From Flavobacterium cerinum (GTDB lineage Bacteria; Bacteroidota; Bacteroidia; Flavobacteriales; Flavobacteriaceae), in the NCBI RefSeq assembly GCF_024496085.1, contig NZ_CP101751.1, positions 2,480,001-2,544,000 on the forward strand: 64,000 bases of DNA, in the 5' to 3' direction. The stretch's first letter is position 1, and each line of letters begins with the position of its first letter. The position numbers and the translations under genes were made by a program. Positions 16,621 to 26,094 of the stretch are shown here, one piece after another. The notes beneath the pieces were generated by a model. It was given only the letters and a program-made list of their open reading frames with translations. It was not told the DNA's origin and did not search any database.

Positions 16621-18009
16621 TTAGCTATTATTCTGTTTTATGTTTTCCAGCTCCCGAAGATACGGCCCATATAGGTTCAGTTCATTAAGAGCGAGCCTGA
16701 ATACTATACCATTGATCGGCGGTGGCGTAAACTTTTCAAAATTGTCACAGTCAGGATCTTTATCAGGAAATGTGTACTTCGCTTTTTGGTGTGCCGGTCT
16801 TGATGCAATTCGGTTTGTCCGCAGGCTTTCAAAAATTTCATAAGTTGCCAAGATCAATACAGTTGCTTCTCCAAAGGTCGTGAGTTTATCGATGTAAAAA
16901 AACTGTTTGTCTTTCAGTATAAGAGGTGGGGTAAATAAGTTTATTATCCTTGAAAGTTCCAGAAGGAATTTCTGTCTGTATTTAATCGTATTCTCCTCTG
17001 AAACAAAAAATGGTCTGATAAAGAAAAAGAAATCGTTTTCTTTTAATTTCTGTGCTATGTAAAATTTATCGTAATAATATTTTAATGCTTGTGATATGTG
17101 AACACGACCTTGCTCGGATGTCAGGTCTGCAAAATTCTTTATATTATCAAGAACTACATTGTATTGGGGAGTTTCTGAAAAATTAGAGAGTAAATATGTC
17201 TCTGGATTTTCCTGAAATTGTTCATAGCCACCATCCTTTAACTTTTCCAATATATCAATAAGGGTCACTGGAGGATTTGAGGAATTTAAAGCAAAGTATG
17301 CAATAAGAATTTTTTCAAATGCCGAAGGTCTTCTTATTCCATAGAATAAAAGGAGTTCCTCAAAAAAACAATAGGGGTAAAAAGGCCTTTGGCTGAGCAT
17401 GCTTGGATTTATATCCGATAGATCGTTTTCAAAAAGGTATTCATCGATTGCGGAACTTAAAAATTCGTCGATTGCTCCGAATGTCAGGTTAAAGCTATGT
17501 ACATTGATAAGCCCTGTGGTGTGTATTGTAATAAAGTTTCTTTCTCCGCTATGTTTTACTCCATCTACAATAGCTTCCATTGGCCTGTTAGTCCTTTCTA
17601 TGGATGCGATCTCAAACTTTTTATTCGCTGTACTGTTTGTATCCTCTACAACTTTGTAATCAATGTCATCTTCGGAAAGTAAAGTAGCTACGTCGTTCCA
17701 ATAGTCTACCATATGCTTACAGCTTTGAAAAGTGTTGGAATTGATAGGATAAGCATCGATTCCTTCGGCCGCTGTTAAAATGGTTGATGCTCGGAACCTG
17801 TCGCAAAAGTTCAGGCAGAATTGGCGGATACCAGGTAATGTAGCTATGTTGGTGAGGTAGTGATAATATTCGTGGATGAATATAGATTGATGTTGACCAA
17901 TTTGTAGGTCGGTTATAAAATCCGTTAGATTTTTAATGTCAAAACCGTCCAGACAGACGTAAAACCTATCTGGATAGTATTTGATTTTTGTTAGATCAAT
18001 TTCTTCCAT
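16621..18009 (-). CDS. HExxH-motif protein, putative zinc metallopeptidase-like
   Basis: A 462-residue soluble protein not assigned to a named family. The sequence FIHEYYHYLTN at about 43-53 carries an HExxH zinc-peptidase motif early in the chain, in a helix-like context. A third metal ligand cannot be identified by eye. The rest is a mixed helical protein with a C-terminal region rich in prolines (FTPPPINGIVF). The start ATG at 18009 is the only good one. It is paired with a DUF4238 gene, with 2 bp between them. The pair sits alone on the minus strand next to the conjugation module. A defence, toxin or anti-competitor role is possible but unproven. Confidence 0.65.
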   Translation of the reverse strand: MEEIDLTKIKYYPDRFYVCLDGFDIKNLTDFITDLQIGQHQSIFIHEYYHYLTNIATLPGIRQFCLNFCDRFRASTILTAAEGIDAYPINSNTFQSCKHMVDYWNDVATLLSEDDIDYKVVEDTNSTANKKFEIASIERTNRPMEAIVDGVKHSGERNFITIHTTGLINVHSFNLTFGAIDEFLSSAIDEYLFENDLSDINPSMLSQRPFYPYCFFEELLLFYGIRRPSAFEKILIAYFALNSSNPPVTLIDILEKLKDGGYEQFQENPETYLLSNFSETPQYNVVLDNIKNFADLTSEQGRVHISQALKYYYDKFYIAQKLKENDFFFFIRPFFVSEENTIKYRQKFLLELSRIINLFTPPLILKDKQFFYIDKLTTFGEATVLILATYEIFESLRTNRIASRPAHQKAKYTFPDKDPDCDNFEKFTPPPINGIVFRLALNELNLYGPYLRELENIKQNNS

Positions 18010-18285
18010 TAAATAATTTTAAGAGCTTCATTGGTAATGAGCGTTATTATGTAAACATAATAAAAACAGCGGAATTTATCAGAGCAAAACATGATAGTTA
18101 TTTGACTTTATTTTAATACTATTTACGATAAGAGTTTCATTTGCAATGCTGTGGTTGTTGGGTACCAACTAGGTACCAACAAAAAGTTGGACTTGTCCGG
18201 CCTTACTTCTCTTTGCAACTTTGTTATCGAACAATAGGGAAGATCGGTTTTACCGGTCGAATGTGTAACGATAAAATGAAGAGTT
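18010..18285. other. Divergent intergenic region before the transfer module, with GGTACCAAC repeats
   Basis: GGTACCAAC is repeated at 18161-18169 and 18172-18180, preceded by GTTGG, which gives overlapping dyads, with a further AAAAGTTGG just after. This is the only repeat cluster before the first gene of the tra module, so it may be an operator for that operon. A short frame at 18141-18368 is not convincing. Confidence 0.35.
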
Positions 18286-18747
18286 ATGTTTACAAACATC
18301 AGTTGGCCGGATTATATCACTTATGTTGCTACGGCAACCATCATCTACTACATAGTGATAGGACTTAAATATTTCAGGAATGACCTTGCCGATACATTCG
18401 CATCAAAGAGAAGTGGGAGATCGGAAACGCTATTTATGGAAGAAGAGCACCAAGAAAGGGATTTTCCTTTAGGGGAAGATAAACCTGTTTTTTTTGAGAC
18501 CAGTACCGATCAGGACTTTGACGATGTGGAAGAACTTATCGCGCGTATAAAGGAGATAGTAGCAAAAAGTGCTCACTTAGAAGTACAGACCGGAGATTTT
18601 AAAAAATACCTTGGGCTTACCCTGAATGAATATCCTTCAATAAAGAAATCGGCATTACGGGCATCGGTGAATGAACTAATTGTTTCTGAGTGCCAAAAGA
18701 ACGGAACTGTAAAACTTAGCATGGATGAGGTTGATCTGTTGTGGTAG
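18286..18747 (+). CDS. ICE-associated hypothetical protein with N-terminal membrane helix
   Basis: A 153-residue protein with one N-terminal transmembrane segment (about 8-28, PDYITYVATATIIYYIVIG) and a cytoplasmic, acidic C-terminal domain (VEELIARIKEIVAK, then KKYLGLTLNEYPSIKKSALR). It opens the plus-strand transfer module, about 150 bp before traE. I do not recognise the family; its position suggests a regulatory or anchoring role in conjugation. Confidence 0.65.
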   Translation: MFTNISWPDYITYVATATIIYYIVIGLKYFRNDLADTFASKRSGRSETLFMEEEHQERDFPLGEDKPVFFETSTDQDFDDVEELIARIKEIVAKSAHLEVQTGDFKKYLGLTLNEYPSIKKSALRASVNELIVSECQKNGTVKLSMDEVDLLW

Positions 18748-18767
18748 GTTGCTAAGTAAGCGGTTCT

Positions 18768-18855
18768 AAAAGAAGTTGGTTGCCCCAACCAGCCCGGTGC
18801 GGTGAGGTAAAGTGTGGCAGATTAAGGGGTAAGAGTTGGCGTAACCACTTCTTTT
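18768..18855 (+). promoter_or_regulatory. Long inverted repeat upstream of traE
   Basis: The arm at 18768-18785 (AAAAGAAGTTGGTTGC and following) is nearly complementary to 18838-18855 (GGCGTAACCACTTCTTTT), with a 52-nt GC-richer interior containing its own GGTTGCCCCAACC stem. The distal arm ends in T residues and is followed by TATTTT. It looks like a structured leader RNA or attenuator before the tra operon. No known family was recognised. Confidence 0.4.
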
Positions 18856-18896
18856 ATTTTCAAGAAAACTAAAAATCAATAAATATTTCGTGAGTG

Positions 18897-19226
18897 ATGG
18901 AAAAGTGTAGAGAGAATACGAAAACAATTCGCAGGGGCATGATATTGACCCTATTATTAATTACTTCAGGTGTCATTACTGCCTATGCGCAGGATGGTAT
19001 AGCCGGAATAAACCAAGCCAACCAACAGGTACGAAGCTATTTTGCCGCAGGTACCAATCTAATGTACGCCATAGGGGCTTTACTGGGTTTGATCGGGGCA
19101 ATCAAGGTTTACCAGAAATGGAATGCCGGGGATCAGGATACGGGCAAGGTTGCAGCCGCCTGGTTTGGCAGCTGTGTATTCCTTGTAGTGGTTGCGACCG
19201 TGATACAATCATTCTTCGGGGTATAA
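18897..19226 (+). CDS. traE: Conjugative transposon protein TraE (DUF4134)
   Basis: A 109-residue membrane protein, equivalent to TraE of CTnDOT-type elements and comparable to VirB2-type small pilin-like subunits. It has a signal-like hydrophobic N-terminus (about 15-32, ending AYAQD), then two membrane segments (about 55-72 and 85-107). The sequence DGIAGINQANQQVRSYF and the GNQDT-like GDQDTGKVAAAWFG loop are typical of DUF4134. GTG-ATG at 18894-18899 offers two starts; ATG 18897 is preferred. Confidence 0.85.
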   Translation: MEKCRENTKTIRRGMILTLLLITSGVITAYAQDGIAGINQANQQVRSYFAAGTNLMYAIGALLGLIGAIKVYQKWNAGDQDTGKVAAAWFGSCVFLVVVATVIQSFFGV

Positions 19227-19296
19227 AATTCTGATTAGGGTTACGATTCTTAAGGAAAAGTTATGGCAATACATTGTTGACCATAATCCAGATCTT

Positions 19297-19665
19297 ATGT
19301 TCGATTTGCAGGAAGCCTATACGGTTTCTAAATATCTCCAAGATATGGTAGCTACGGTATTGCCTTTTGCTGAAGAGCAGATGCAGGCACAGATTCCGGA
19401 TTACATCATACAGGAACAATGTATGGAGCAGTTAACGGCTCCATTAAAACCTTCAAGATTTCTGTATATAAAAAATGTGGTGGAAGAGGAATTTCCGGGT
19501 GATTTTGAAAGGTTGAGGGAAGATGGCACGTTGACCTACGAAGTGATCAATATGTTGCAGGTTTGTAAGGAAACTTTTGAACAGTTTGATTTTTCGGTGG
19601 AAAATGAAGACAACAGGCATTTAAGGTATGCGATAATCGCAGAGGTACACGATTACCTGATATAG
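19297..19665 (+). CDS. Small ICE-associated hypothetical protein
   Basis: A 122-residue acidic, helical protein (FDLQEAYTVSKYLQDMV; PSRFLYIKNVVEEEFP; IIAEVHDYLI) with no membrane segment. It sits between traE and the methylase-helicase gene. I compared it with DUF1896, a common small ICE protein, but the match is poor, so I leave it unassigned. The reading frame is well composed and spaced as part of the operon. Confidence 0.6.
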   Translation: MFDLQEAYTVSKYLQDMVATVLPFAEEQMQAQIPDYIIQEQCMEQLTAPLKPSRFLYIKNVVEEEFPGDFERLREDGTLTYEVINMLQVCKETFEQFDFSVENEDNRHLRYAIIAEVHDYLI

Positions 19666-19703
19666 AATGGAAGCATTGGTGTAGAAAGAAAAATGGGGGG
19701 AAG

Positions 19704-22700
19704 ATGGCTTACAATATATCAAAGAAGCTGGCGGGTAATATCACCGCCATCAAAATTGCTTTAGCTTGGGATGGGCAAAGAACTTTAACAGGGGAGGATA
19801 TTGAACAACTGCGTAAGTACGCGGGTTTTGGTGGGATAAAGGTAATCCTGTATCCACCGACAACAAAGGAAGAATGGAATGTACTTGGCGCAACACAGAA
19901 TGACCTCAAATATTTTGATCAGATCTGTGAGCTGCATAATCTTCTAAGGGAACAATTTGATGAAACGGAGTACCGGAATATTGTCAACTCGTTAAAGGAA
20001 AGTGTTTTGACAGCTTTTTATACCCCTGAAGTAGTTCCCCGTGTACTATTTGAGGTGATGCACCAAAATGAGGTTCGTCCAAAGAGGATTTACGATCCAT
20101 CTGCGGGATCGGGTATATTTGTGGATGGGGCGATAAAAGCTTTTCCGAATCTTGAGCATATAACAGCAGTTGAAAAGGATCTGCTCACCGGTAAGATTTT
20201 GGGCGCTATCAATTTCCATCACGGTGTCGAAAGTCAGACACATGTCTGTGGAGTAGAAGAGGCACCGGCTAATGACAACGGCACCTATGATCTGGTGGTA
20301 AGTAATATTCCTTTTGGAAATTTTAAGGTGTATGATCCGCAAATCCGAAATAGTGATCTCACTGGTCGTATTCACAACTATTTTTTTGCTAAAGGCTTGG
20401 ATAAGCTTGCCGAAGGTGGGCTGATGGCTTATATCACAACGGATGCTTTTTTAAATACACCTTCCAATATGGAAGTTAGAAAATACCTCTTTGAAAGGGC
20501 TGATTTCGTTGCCCTTGCGGTAATGCCCGATAACCTGATGTTGGAAACCGGTAATACCGAAGCACCTAACCATTTGTTAATCGTTCAGAAGAATAGTAAT
20601 AAAGAAGCATTATCACAAGAAGAGCGGCAGCTTATTGTCAGTGATAAAGTTCAGGGTACTACCGGTTCCTATTATCAAAATGCATTCATTTCCGAAAACC
20701 TGGAAGAATTGAGAGTAGGTGATCAGATGCAGGAGGGAAGTAACCAGTACGGAAAAACTTCAATGTGCTTTACCCAGTCCGGTGATATTGCAAGTATAGA
20801 AAAGACACTGAATGAGGTGTTGGATCTTGGCTTTTTAAGATGGGAAGGTTTAGATAGATTTAAGGCATCCCTTGATAAGATTCCTAAAGTTGAGGTAAAG
20901 GAATCCCGAGGGAAATTCACCTATCTACCGATGCCGGAGAACGGCAATAATCAATTTGTAGGACAGTTGGGATTATTTGATATGGTTCCGGCGGATAACA
21001 TTAACAGGGCATCCGCGTACATTAATGTTTTGGATGAAACTGTAGTCGATAAACAGTCGGCCAGATTGATTTCGACTTTAAGGACAACAGATAATCGTAG
21101 TCATGAGGCAGCCGTTTTGATTGCTGCTAAAGATAACAAGGGGAGGTATCTTTTCAAGTTGTACTCAAACGTTAAAGAGTTGAATAATTTCTCGGCCAAC
21201 TGGATGGTTGGCGGATTGGTGAACCATGAGATGCGCAGTCTTTCCTTGCAGCTTGCCAAATTTGAGCATTCCTATATATATGAAGGGGATAGGTCTTTAG
21301 AGCATTTTTTTGCCGTACAACAGAATCCGGCATCGTTTTTTTTTACTCCAATTAAACCGTTTTACCAAGATGGCATACTGGTCAGTTCCGCAGGAAACAT
21401 TGGTATTTTGGAAAATGTCAATCAGGATCACAACAGGGCTAATTTCAAAGACCTTCATTTGGTGGGGAACAGGGATTTTTATCTGCATTACATATTATTA
21501 AGAGATAATTATTTTGCCCTTAGTGAGCGGGAGCTTTCGGGAGAGATTGTAGATGATCTGTTCCGTGCCAAGACTAATGAGACTTATGAAAGTTTTGTTG
21601 CCAATTATGGTCAGCTTAATCTTCCTGCTAATCGTAAACGTATCCTGGAAGACAGGGCAATGGGACATACTGTACTTTCCTCATTGGAACGTCGGGAAGG
21701 AGAAAAGTTTGTAAAGTCAGATATTCTAACCCAATCAATCGTTAAAATTGAAGAGCAGTTTAGAACCGATGATCCTGTAGAAGCTCTTGCCCGTAGTCTT
21801 AATGATACCGGAAAAGTCGATTTAGACTTTATAAGAACGGCAATGGGGCTTAGCGAAGAAGGGGTGGTTTTGGCTTTGGAGCAGCATATCTACCTGAATC
21901 CAAATGGTAATGTATGGGAAACAAGGGATAAGTATCTAAGCGGTAATGTTCTGGAAAAACTTCATGAGGCCAGAGAAGCCGCAAAGTTACAAGCGGATAA
22001 TATTCACTATCAAAGAAGTCTGGAAGCTATTGAAGCGATCCAGCCGGAACGAATACCCTTCGACCTTTTGGATTTTAATCTTGGTGAACGATGGATACCG
22101 GAAGCATATTATAGCCAATTTGCCGATGAGCTTTTTGATGCGAAAACTAAAGTCTACTTTTTTCAGTCTATGGACTGCTTCAAGGTTGAGGTCGGTCATA
22201 ATACCAAGGTTGACCGGGAGTACGCTATTTTTCCTAAGAGCGGCAGGACAATGTACGGCTACACACTTTTGGAGCATGCCCTTGAGAACACGGCACCTTT
22301 TTTTACCTATGAGGTGAAAACCATTGATGGAACTGTTAGGTTGCCTGATAATGATGCCATACAGATTGCACACCAGAAAGTCGAGCAGATAAGGAACAAT
22401 TTTATCAGTTGGCTTGGTGAACTTCCCGATGAAAAGAAAAAGGAACTGGAAGATCTGTATAACGACACCTACAACTGCTATGTGCTAAGGGAATACGACG
22501 GAAGCCATCTCAATTTTCCGGGACTTGACAGAAAAGCGTTGGGAATTGATGATCTGTACAGTTCACAAAAAGATGCTGTATGGCGTATTATGCAAAACCG
22601 TGGAGGACTTATTGACCATGAAGTGGGACTTGGTAAAACGCTAACTATGATCGTTGCCAGTCAGGAGATGAAACGATTGGGCATCGTTCAGAAACCGGTT

Positions 22701-25223
22701 ATTGCCGCACTGAAGGCCAATGTTGGAGATATTGCGGAAACCTATAGAAAAGCCTATCCAAAAGCAAGGATTCTATATCCGAGCGATGGCGATTTCGAGC
22801 CGAAAAATCGGGTAAGACTGTTCCATGAAATCAAGAACAATAATTGGGATTGTGTTATCATGACCCATGACCAATTTGGAAAGATTCCTCAAAGTCTGGA
22901 AATCCAAATGGAAATTTTGGAGAATGAGCTGGATAATATTGAGCGGGATCTTGATACAGTCAAGAGTATTGGTGGTGATATTTCCAAGAAAATGCTGAAG
23001 GGGTTGGAGATACGAAAGAAAAACCAGGCAATTAAGCTTAAGGAGGTACAGGATCGTATAATGAGCAAAAAAGACGAGGGTATTGATTTAAAGACTATGG
23101 GAGTGGATCACGCATTGGTCGATGAAAGCCATAAGTTTAAAAACCTGACATTCACCACCCGGCACAACAGGGTTGCGGGTATCGGTAATATGGAAGGCAG
23201 CCAAAAGGCATTAAATATGTTGTTTTCTGTACGACAGTTTCAAAAGATGTATAATTCGGACCTGTGCGCTACCTTGCTTTCGGGGACTCCTATTTCAAAT
23301 AGTTTAACTGAAATGTACCTGATATTCAAGTTGCAGCGTCCGAGAGAGATGCGACGCTTGGGGATCGAAAATTTTGATGCATGGGCGGCAGTTTATGCCA
23401 AGAAAACGACAGACTTTGAATTTAGCGTAACCAATGAGATTGTGGCCAAGGAACGTTTCAGGCATTTTATTAAGGTTCCGGAACTGGCTATGTTCTATAA
23501 TGAGATTACAGATTACAAGACCGCAAAGCATATCAATCTTGATAGACCGGAGATTGACGAGGTACTGGTCAATATCAAGCCAACTCCGGAACAGGATGAT
23601 TTTATCGTAAGACTGATGGAGTTTGCCCGTACCGGTGATGGTACGTTGATCGGTCGTGGAGCACTTAGCGATTCCGAAGATAAGGGCAGAATGCTTCTGG
23701 CCACAAACTGTGCAAAGAAAATGGCCGTTGATATGAGGCTTATCGATGAAGATCTTTATAGTGACCATCCCAATAATAAGATAAATACCGCGGCACGTAA
23801 TATTGCGGAGATTTATAGAGAAAGTACCGTACATAAAGGAACCCAGATTGTATTCTGTGATATCGGTACGCCAAAGCCCGGGCAATTTAATGTCTATGAT
23901 GAGCTAAAGGATAAATTGTTACGGGACTTCGATATTCCCGCACATGAGATAACCTTTATCCACGATTCAGATTGGGATGGTTCAAAGAAAAAGAACCTGT
24001 TCAGGAAAATGAACGATGGGGATATCCGTGTGCTGATCGGTAGTACCGAAAAGGCCGGTACAGGGCTGAACGTTCAAAGGCGAATAGTGGCGATGCATCA
24101 TTTGGATATCCCGTGGAAGCCATCGGAATTGGATCAGCGCAATGGACGCGGAGCAAGACAAGGAAATATTATAGCCAGGGATTTCTACAACAACAAGGTG
24201 AGGAACTTTATCTATGCTACAGAAAAAAGCCTTGATAATTATAAGTTCAATCTTTTGAAGAACAAACAGACTTTTATATCACAGATGAAAAACTGTGAGC
24301 TGAGCGTGCGCACTATCGATGAAGGGGCTATGGATGAGAAAAGCGGAATGAACTTCTCCGAATATATAGCAATTCTCTCAGGGGACACCTCGCTGCTTGA
24401 GAAAACCAAATTGGAAAAGAAGGTGGCGGTTTTAGAAGGATTAAAGACTTCGCATTTTCGTGAACTCAGCCGGCATAGAACCAGTTTAGAAAGTCTTACA
24501 AAGGAACAAGGTAAGGATATTGAAACTTATGAGAAGCTTTCAGCAGATTTGGTGTTCTATCAAAAGCAGTTACAGTTTGAAAAGGACGGAAGCAAGGCGA
24601 ACCTTATCCAAATGGTGGGATTGAAAACAAATGATGCCGAAATAATTGGAGCTCATGTGATTGATCTGTACAAAAACTGGAAGCCAAAAACTGGTGATCC
24701 GGATGTTCAAAAGATAGGATCACTATATGGATTTGATCTTTACATCAGAAGGCAGGAGGATTTCTTCGCCGATAATGTCAGAGAGGCTTTTACGGTTAAC
24801 TTTTTTGCCCAACGGGGGAGTGATGGTATTAAGTACACCTATAATCAAGGGCATCCCAATGTCGATAATGACAAGATCGCTGCGCGGCATTTTCTTAACG
24901 CTATTGATAGAGTAGAAAACCTTAGTTCCAAGTATGAACGCGAACTAAGAAAATATGAAGAGGAGATACCCAAGTTAAAGCAGCTATGCTCGCGTGCGTT
25001 CTTGCAGGACAATGAGTTGCAAACCTTGAAAATGGAGCTCAGCAATATCGAAAGAGAGATAGCGATAAATATCAATCGTAAACGTCTGGCAGAAAACGGT
25101 ATCGTTGAGGAAGCTATGGTAGTTGAGACCGACAAAACGGAACAACATGCGCAAAAGGCGCAGGTAATGAATGTCGTGACTGGTCAGCAACAGCAACGCA
25201 TAGGACAAAGAGTGCGGTTTTAA
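19704..25223 (+). CDS. N6-adenine methylase and SNF2-like helicase fusion
   Basis: A 1839-residue protein with two enzymatic parts. The N-terminal methylase has the SAM motif YDPSAGSGIF (about 130-140) and an NPPF-like NIPFGNF (about 199-206), here with Ile in the second position. The helicase part carries Walker A GLGKTLT (about 976), a DESH Walker B (about 1139-1146), motif III LLSGTPISNSL (about 1190) and motif VI QRNGRGARQGN (about 1477). The C-terminus is coiled coil. Similar giants occur on conjugative elements and phages (for example P1 DarB, an antirestriction protein), so protection of incoming DNA is the leading idea. ATG 19704 has a strong GGGGGGAAG upstream. Confidence 0.88.
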   Translation: MAYNISKKLAGNITAIKIALAWDGQRTLTGEDIEQLRKYAGFGGIKVILYPPTTKEEWNVLGATQNDLKYFDQICELHNLLREQFDETEYRNIVNSLKESVLTAFYTPEVVPRVLFEVMHQNEVRPKRIYDPSAGSGIFVDGAIKAFPNLEHITAVEKDLLTGKILGAINFHHGVESQTHVCGVEEAPANDNGTYDLVVSNIPFGNFKVYDPQIRNSDLTGRIHNYFFAKGLDKLAEGGLMAYITTDAFLNTPSNMEVRKYLFERADFVALAVMPDNLMLETGNTEAPNHLLIVQKNSNKEALSQEERQLIVSDKVQGTTGSYYQNAFISENLEELRVGDQMQEGSNQYGKTSMCFTQSGDIASIEKTLNEVLDLGFLRWEGLDRFKASLDKIPKVEVKESRGKFTYLPMPENGNNQFVGQLGLFDMVPADNINRASAYINVLDETVVDKQSARLISTLRTTDNRSHEAAVLIAAKDNKGRYLFKLYSNVKELNNFSANWMVGGLVNHEMRSLSLQLAKFEHSYIYEGDRSLEHFFAVQQNPASFFFTPIKPFYQDGILVSSAGNIGILENVNQDHNRANFKDLHLVGNRDFYLHYILLRDNYFALSERELSGEIVDDLFRAKTNETYESFVANYGQLNLPANRKRILEDRAMGHTVLSSLERREGEKFVKSDILTQSIVKIEEQFRTDDPVEALARSLNDTGKVDLDFIRTAMGLSEEGVVLALEQHIYLNPNGNVWETRDKYLSGNVLEKLHEAREAAKLQADNIHYQRSLEAIEAIQPERIPFDLLDFNLGERWIPEAYYSQFADELFDAKTKVYFFQSMDCFKVEVGHNTKVDREYAIFPKSGRTMYGYTLLEHALENTAPFFTYEVKTIDGTVRLPDNDAIQIAHQKVEQIRNNFISWLGELPDEKKKELEDLYNDTYNCYVLREYDGSHLNFPGLDRKALGIDDLYSSQKDAVWRIMQNRGGLIDHEVGLGKTLTMIVASQEMKRLGIVQKPVIAALKANVGDIAETYRKAYPKARILYPSDGDFEPKNRVRLFHEIKNNNWDCVIMTHDQFGKIPQSLEIQMEILENELDNIERDLDTVKSIGGDISKKMLKGLEIRKKNQAIKLKEVQDRIMSKKDEGIDLKTMGVDHALVDESHKFKNLTFTTRHNRVAGIGNMEGSQKALNMLFSVRQFQKMYNSDLCATLLSGTPISNSLTEMYLIFKLQRPREMRRLGIENFDAWAAVYAKKTTDFEFSVTNEIVAKERFRHFIKVPELAMFYNEITDYKTAKHINLDRPEIDEVLVNIKPTPEQDDFIVRLMEFARTGDGTLIGRGALSDSEDKGRMLLATNCAKKMAVDMRLIDEDLYSDHPNNKINTAARNIAEIYRESTVHKGTQIVFCDIGTPKPGQFNVYDELKDKLLRDFDIPAHEITFIHDSDWDGSKKKNLFRKMNDGDIRVLIGSTEKAGTGLNVQRRIVAMHHLDIPWKPSELDQRNGRGARQGNIIARDFYNNKVRNFIYATEKSLDNYKFNLLKNKQTFISQMKNCELSVRTIDEGAMDEKSGMNFSEYIAILSGDTSLLEKTKLEKKVAVLEGLKTSHFRELSRHRTSLESLTKEQGKDIETYEKLSADLVFYQKQLQFEKDGSKANLIQMVGLKTNDAEIIGAHVIDLYKNWKPKTGDPDVQKIGSLYGFDLYIRRQEDFFADNVREAFTVNFFAQRGSDGIKYTYNQGHPNVDNDKIAARHFLNAIDRVENLSSKYERELRKYEEEIPKLKQLCSRAFLQDNELQTLKMELSNIEREIAININRKRLAENGIVEEAMVVETDKTEQHAQKAQVMNVVTGQQQQRIGQRVRF

Positions 25224-25234
25224 ATCAAGGTGAG

Positions 25235-25573
25235 ATGGGAAGTAGTGTGTATAAAATCAATAAAGGGATTAACCAATCGATAGAATTTAAGGGGTTGAAA
25301 GCACAGTATATCTGGTATCTCGGTGGTGGGATCGTAGGGCTTTTGATCCTGTACTCGATAATGTATATCATAGGATTGCCGACGCTTGTCTGCCTTGTGG
25401 TAATTGGGGGTTCCGGGACATTATTGGTCTTGCAAATATATAGGATGAGCAGTAAATATGGCGAATACGGATTGATGAAAGAACTGGCACGTAAGCAGCT
25501 GCCAAAAACGGTTGTATGCAGGAGCAGAAAGGTTTTTATGTTTAACAGCGGAGGTAAAAATGGAATTGGATGA
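25235..25573 (+). CDS. traF: Conjugative transposon protein TraF (DUF4133)
   Basis: A 112-residue inner membrane protein equivalent to TraF of CTnDOT-type systems and to VirB3 in size and topology. It starts with VYKINKGINQSIEFKGLKAQYIWY, typical of DUF4133, followed by two membrane segments (about 28-48 and 50-70) and a cytoplasmic tail. It lies between the methylase-helicase gene and the accessory gene upstream of traG, as in related elements. Its end overlaps the next gene by 14 nt. Confidence 0.88.
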   Translation: MGSSVYKINKGINQSIEFKGLKAQYIWYLGGGIVGLLILYSIMYIIGLPTLVCLVVIGGSGTLLVLQIYRMSSKYGEYGLMKELARKQLPKTVVCRSRKVFMFNSGGKNGIG

Positions 25574-26054
25574 GCAGCAGGAAGAATTATTTAGAAAACG
25601 ACAAAAGGGCATATTGCCAGAGATTGAGTTTCCCGGCCAGATCTATGTTATAGATTGGAGGGAAAGGGTGTTAAGGGCTAAGGATAAAATAGAAGTGGAG
25701 CCAATAAGAATCTCCGAAAGAAAGAGGGGTTTTTATGGAGATAATAACTTTCTGATCTATGATACCCGAAATAGAAATGTAATTGAATACAAATTGGAAG
25801 AACCGTATTCTGTGGCAAACCTGGTGGTATTGAATATTCCGGGAGGACTGACCCTTGATCCGGTAGGTGTGGCACGGGAAAATGGCCTTGATGAGCGGAA
25901 GTTCGCAGCGATCCATCCGCTAACCCAAAAGATTGTAGCTAAGGTTGTGCCGGTCTCACGGGCTGAAATACGAAGGTTGATAGGGATAATGTCTGCAAAA
26001 CCCTCCGAAGGGGAAGCAATTAAAAAAAACAGCAGGAAAGGTAAGGGAATTTGA
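25560..26054 (+). CDS. ICE-associated hypothetical protein between traF and traG
   Basis: A 164-residue soluble protein that I do not recognise. I use ATG 25560 (GCGGAGG seven bases upstream) because upstream codons overlap TraF further and look like out-of-frame traF sequence. It is basic at the C-terminus (KKNSRKGKGI), and its middle is beta-rich (FLIYDTRNRNVIEYKLEEPY; LVVLNIPGGLTLDPVGVA). The tight coupling to traF and traG suggests a conjugation accessory role. Confidence 0.65.
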   Translation: MELDEQQEELFRKRQKGILPEIEFPGQIYVIDWRERVLRAKDKIEVEPIRISERKRGFYGDNNFLIYDTRNRNVIEYKLEEPYSVANLVVLNIPGGLTLDPVGVARENGLDERKFAAIHPLTQKIVAKVVPVSRAEIRRLIGIMSAKPSEGEAIKKNSRKGKGI

Positions 26055-26094
26055 ACATATAAGGGAATTGAGTAACAAGGTAAAAGAATGTGTG

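Noticed and set aside
18141..18368. 75-codon plus-strand frame before the transfer module
   Set aside because: It overlaps the better-supported gene at 18286 and has cysteine-rich, unlikely composition.
19297..19665. Small protein as DUF1896
   Set aside because: Position fits, but the hallmark YF.L.L.SYL and the later GL.FS.Y pattern are missing.
23304..23885. Long minus-strand frame inside the methylase-helicase gene
   Set aside because: It is fully contained in a clear plus-strand gene with all helicase motifs, and is rich in Cys/His/Ile typical of an antisense shadow.
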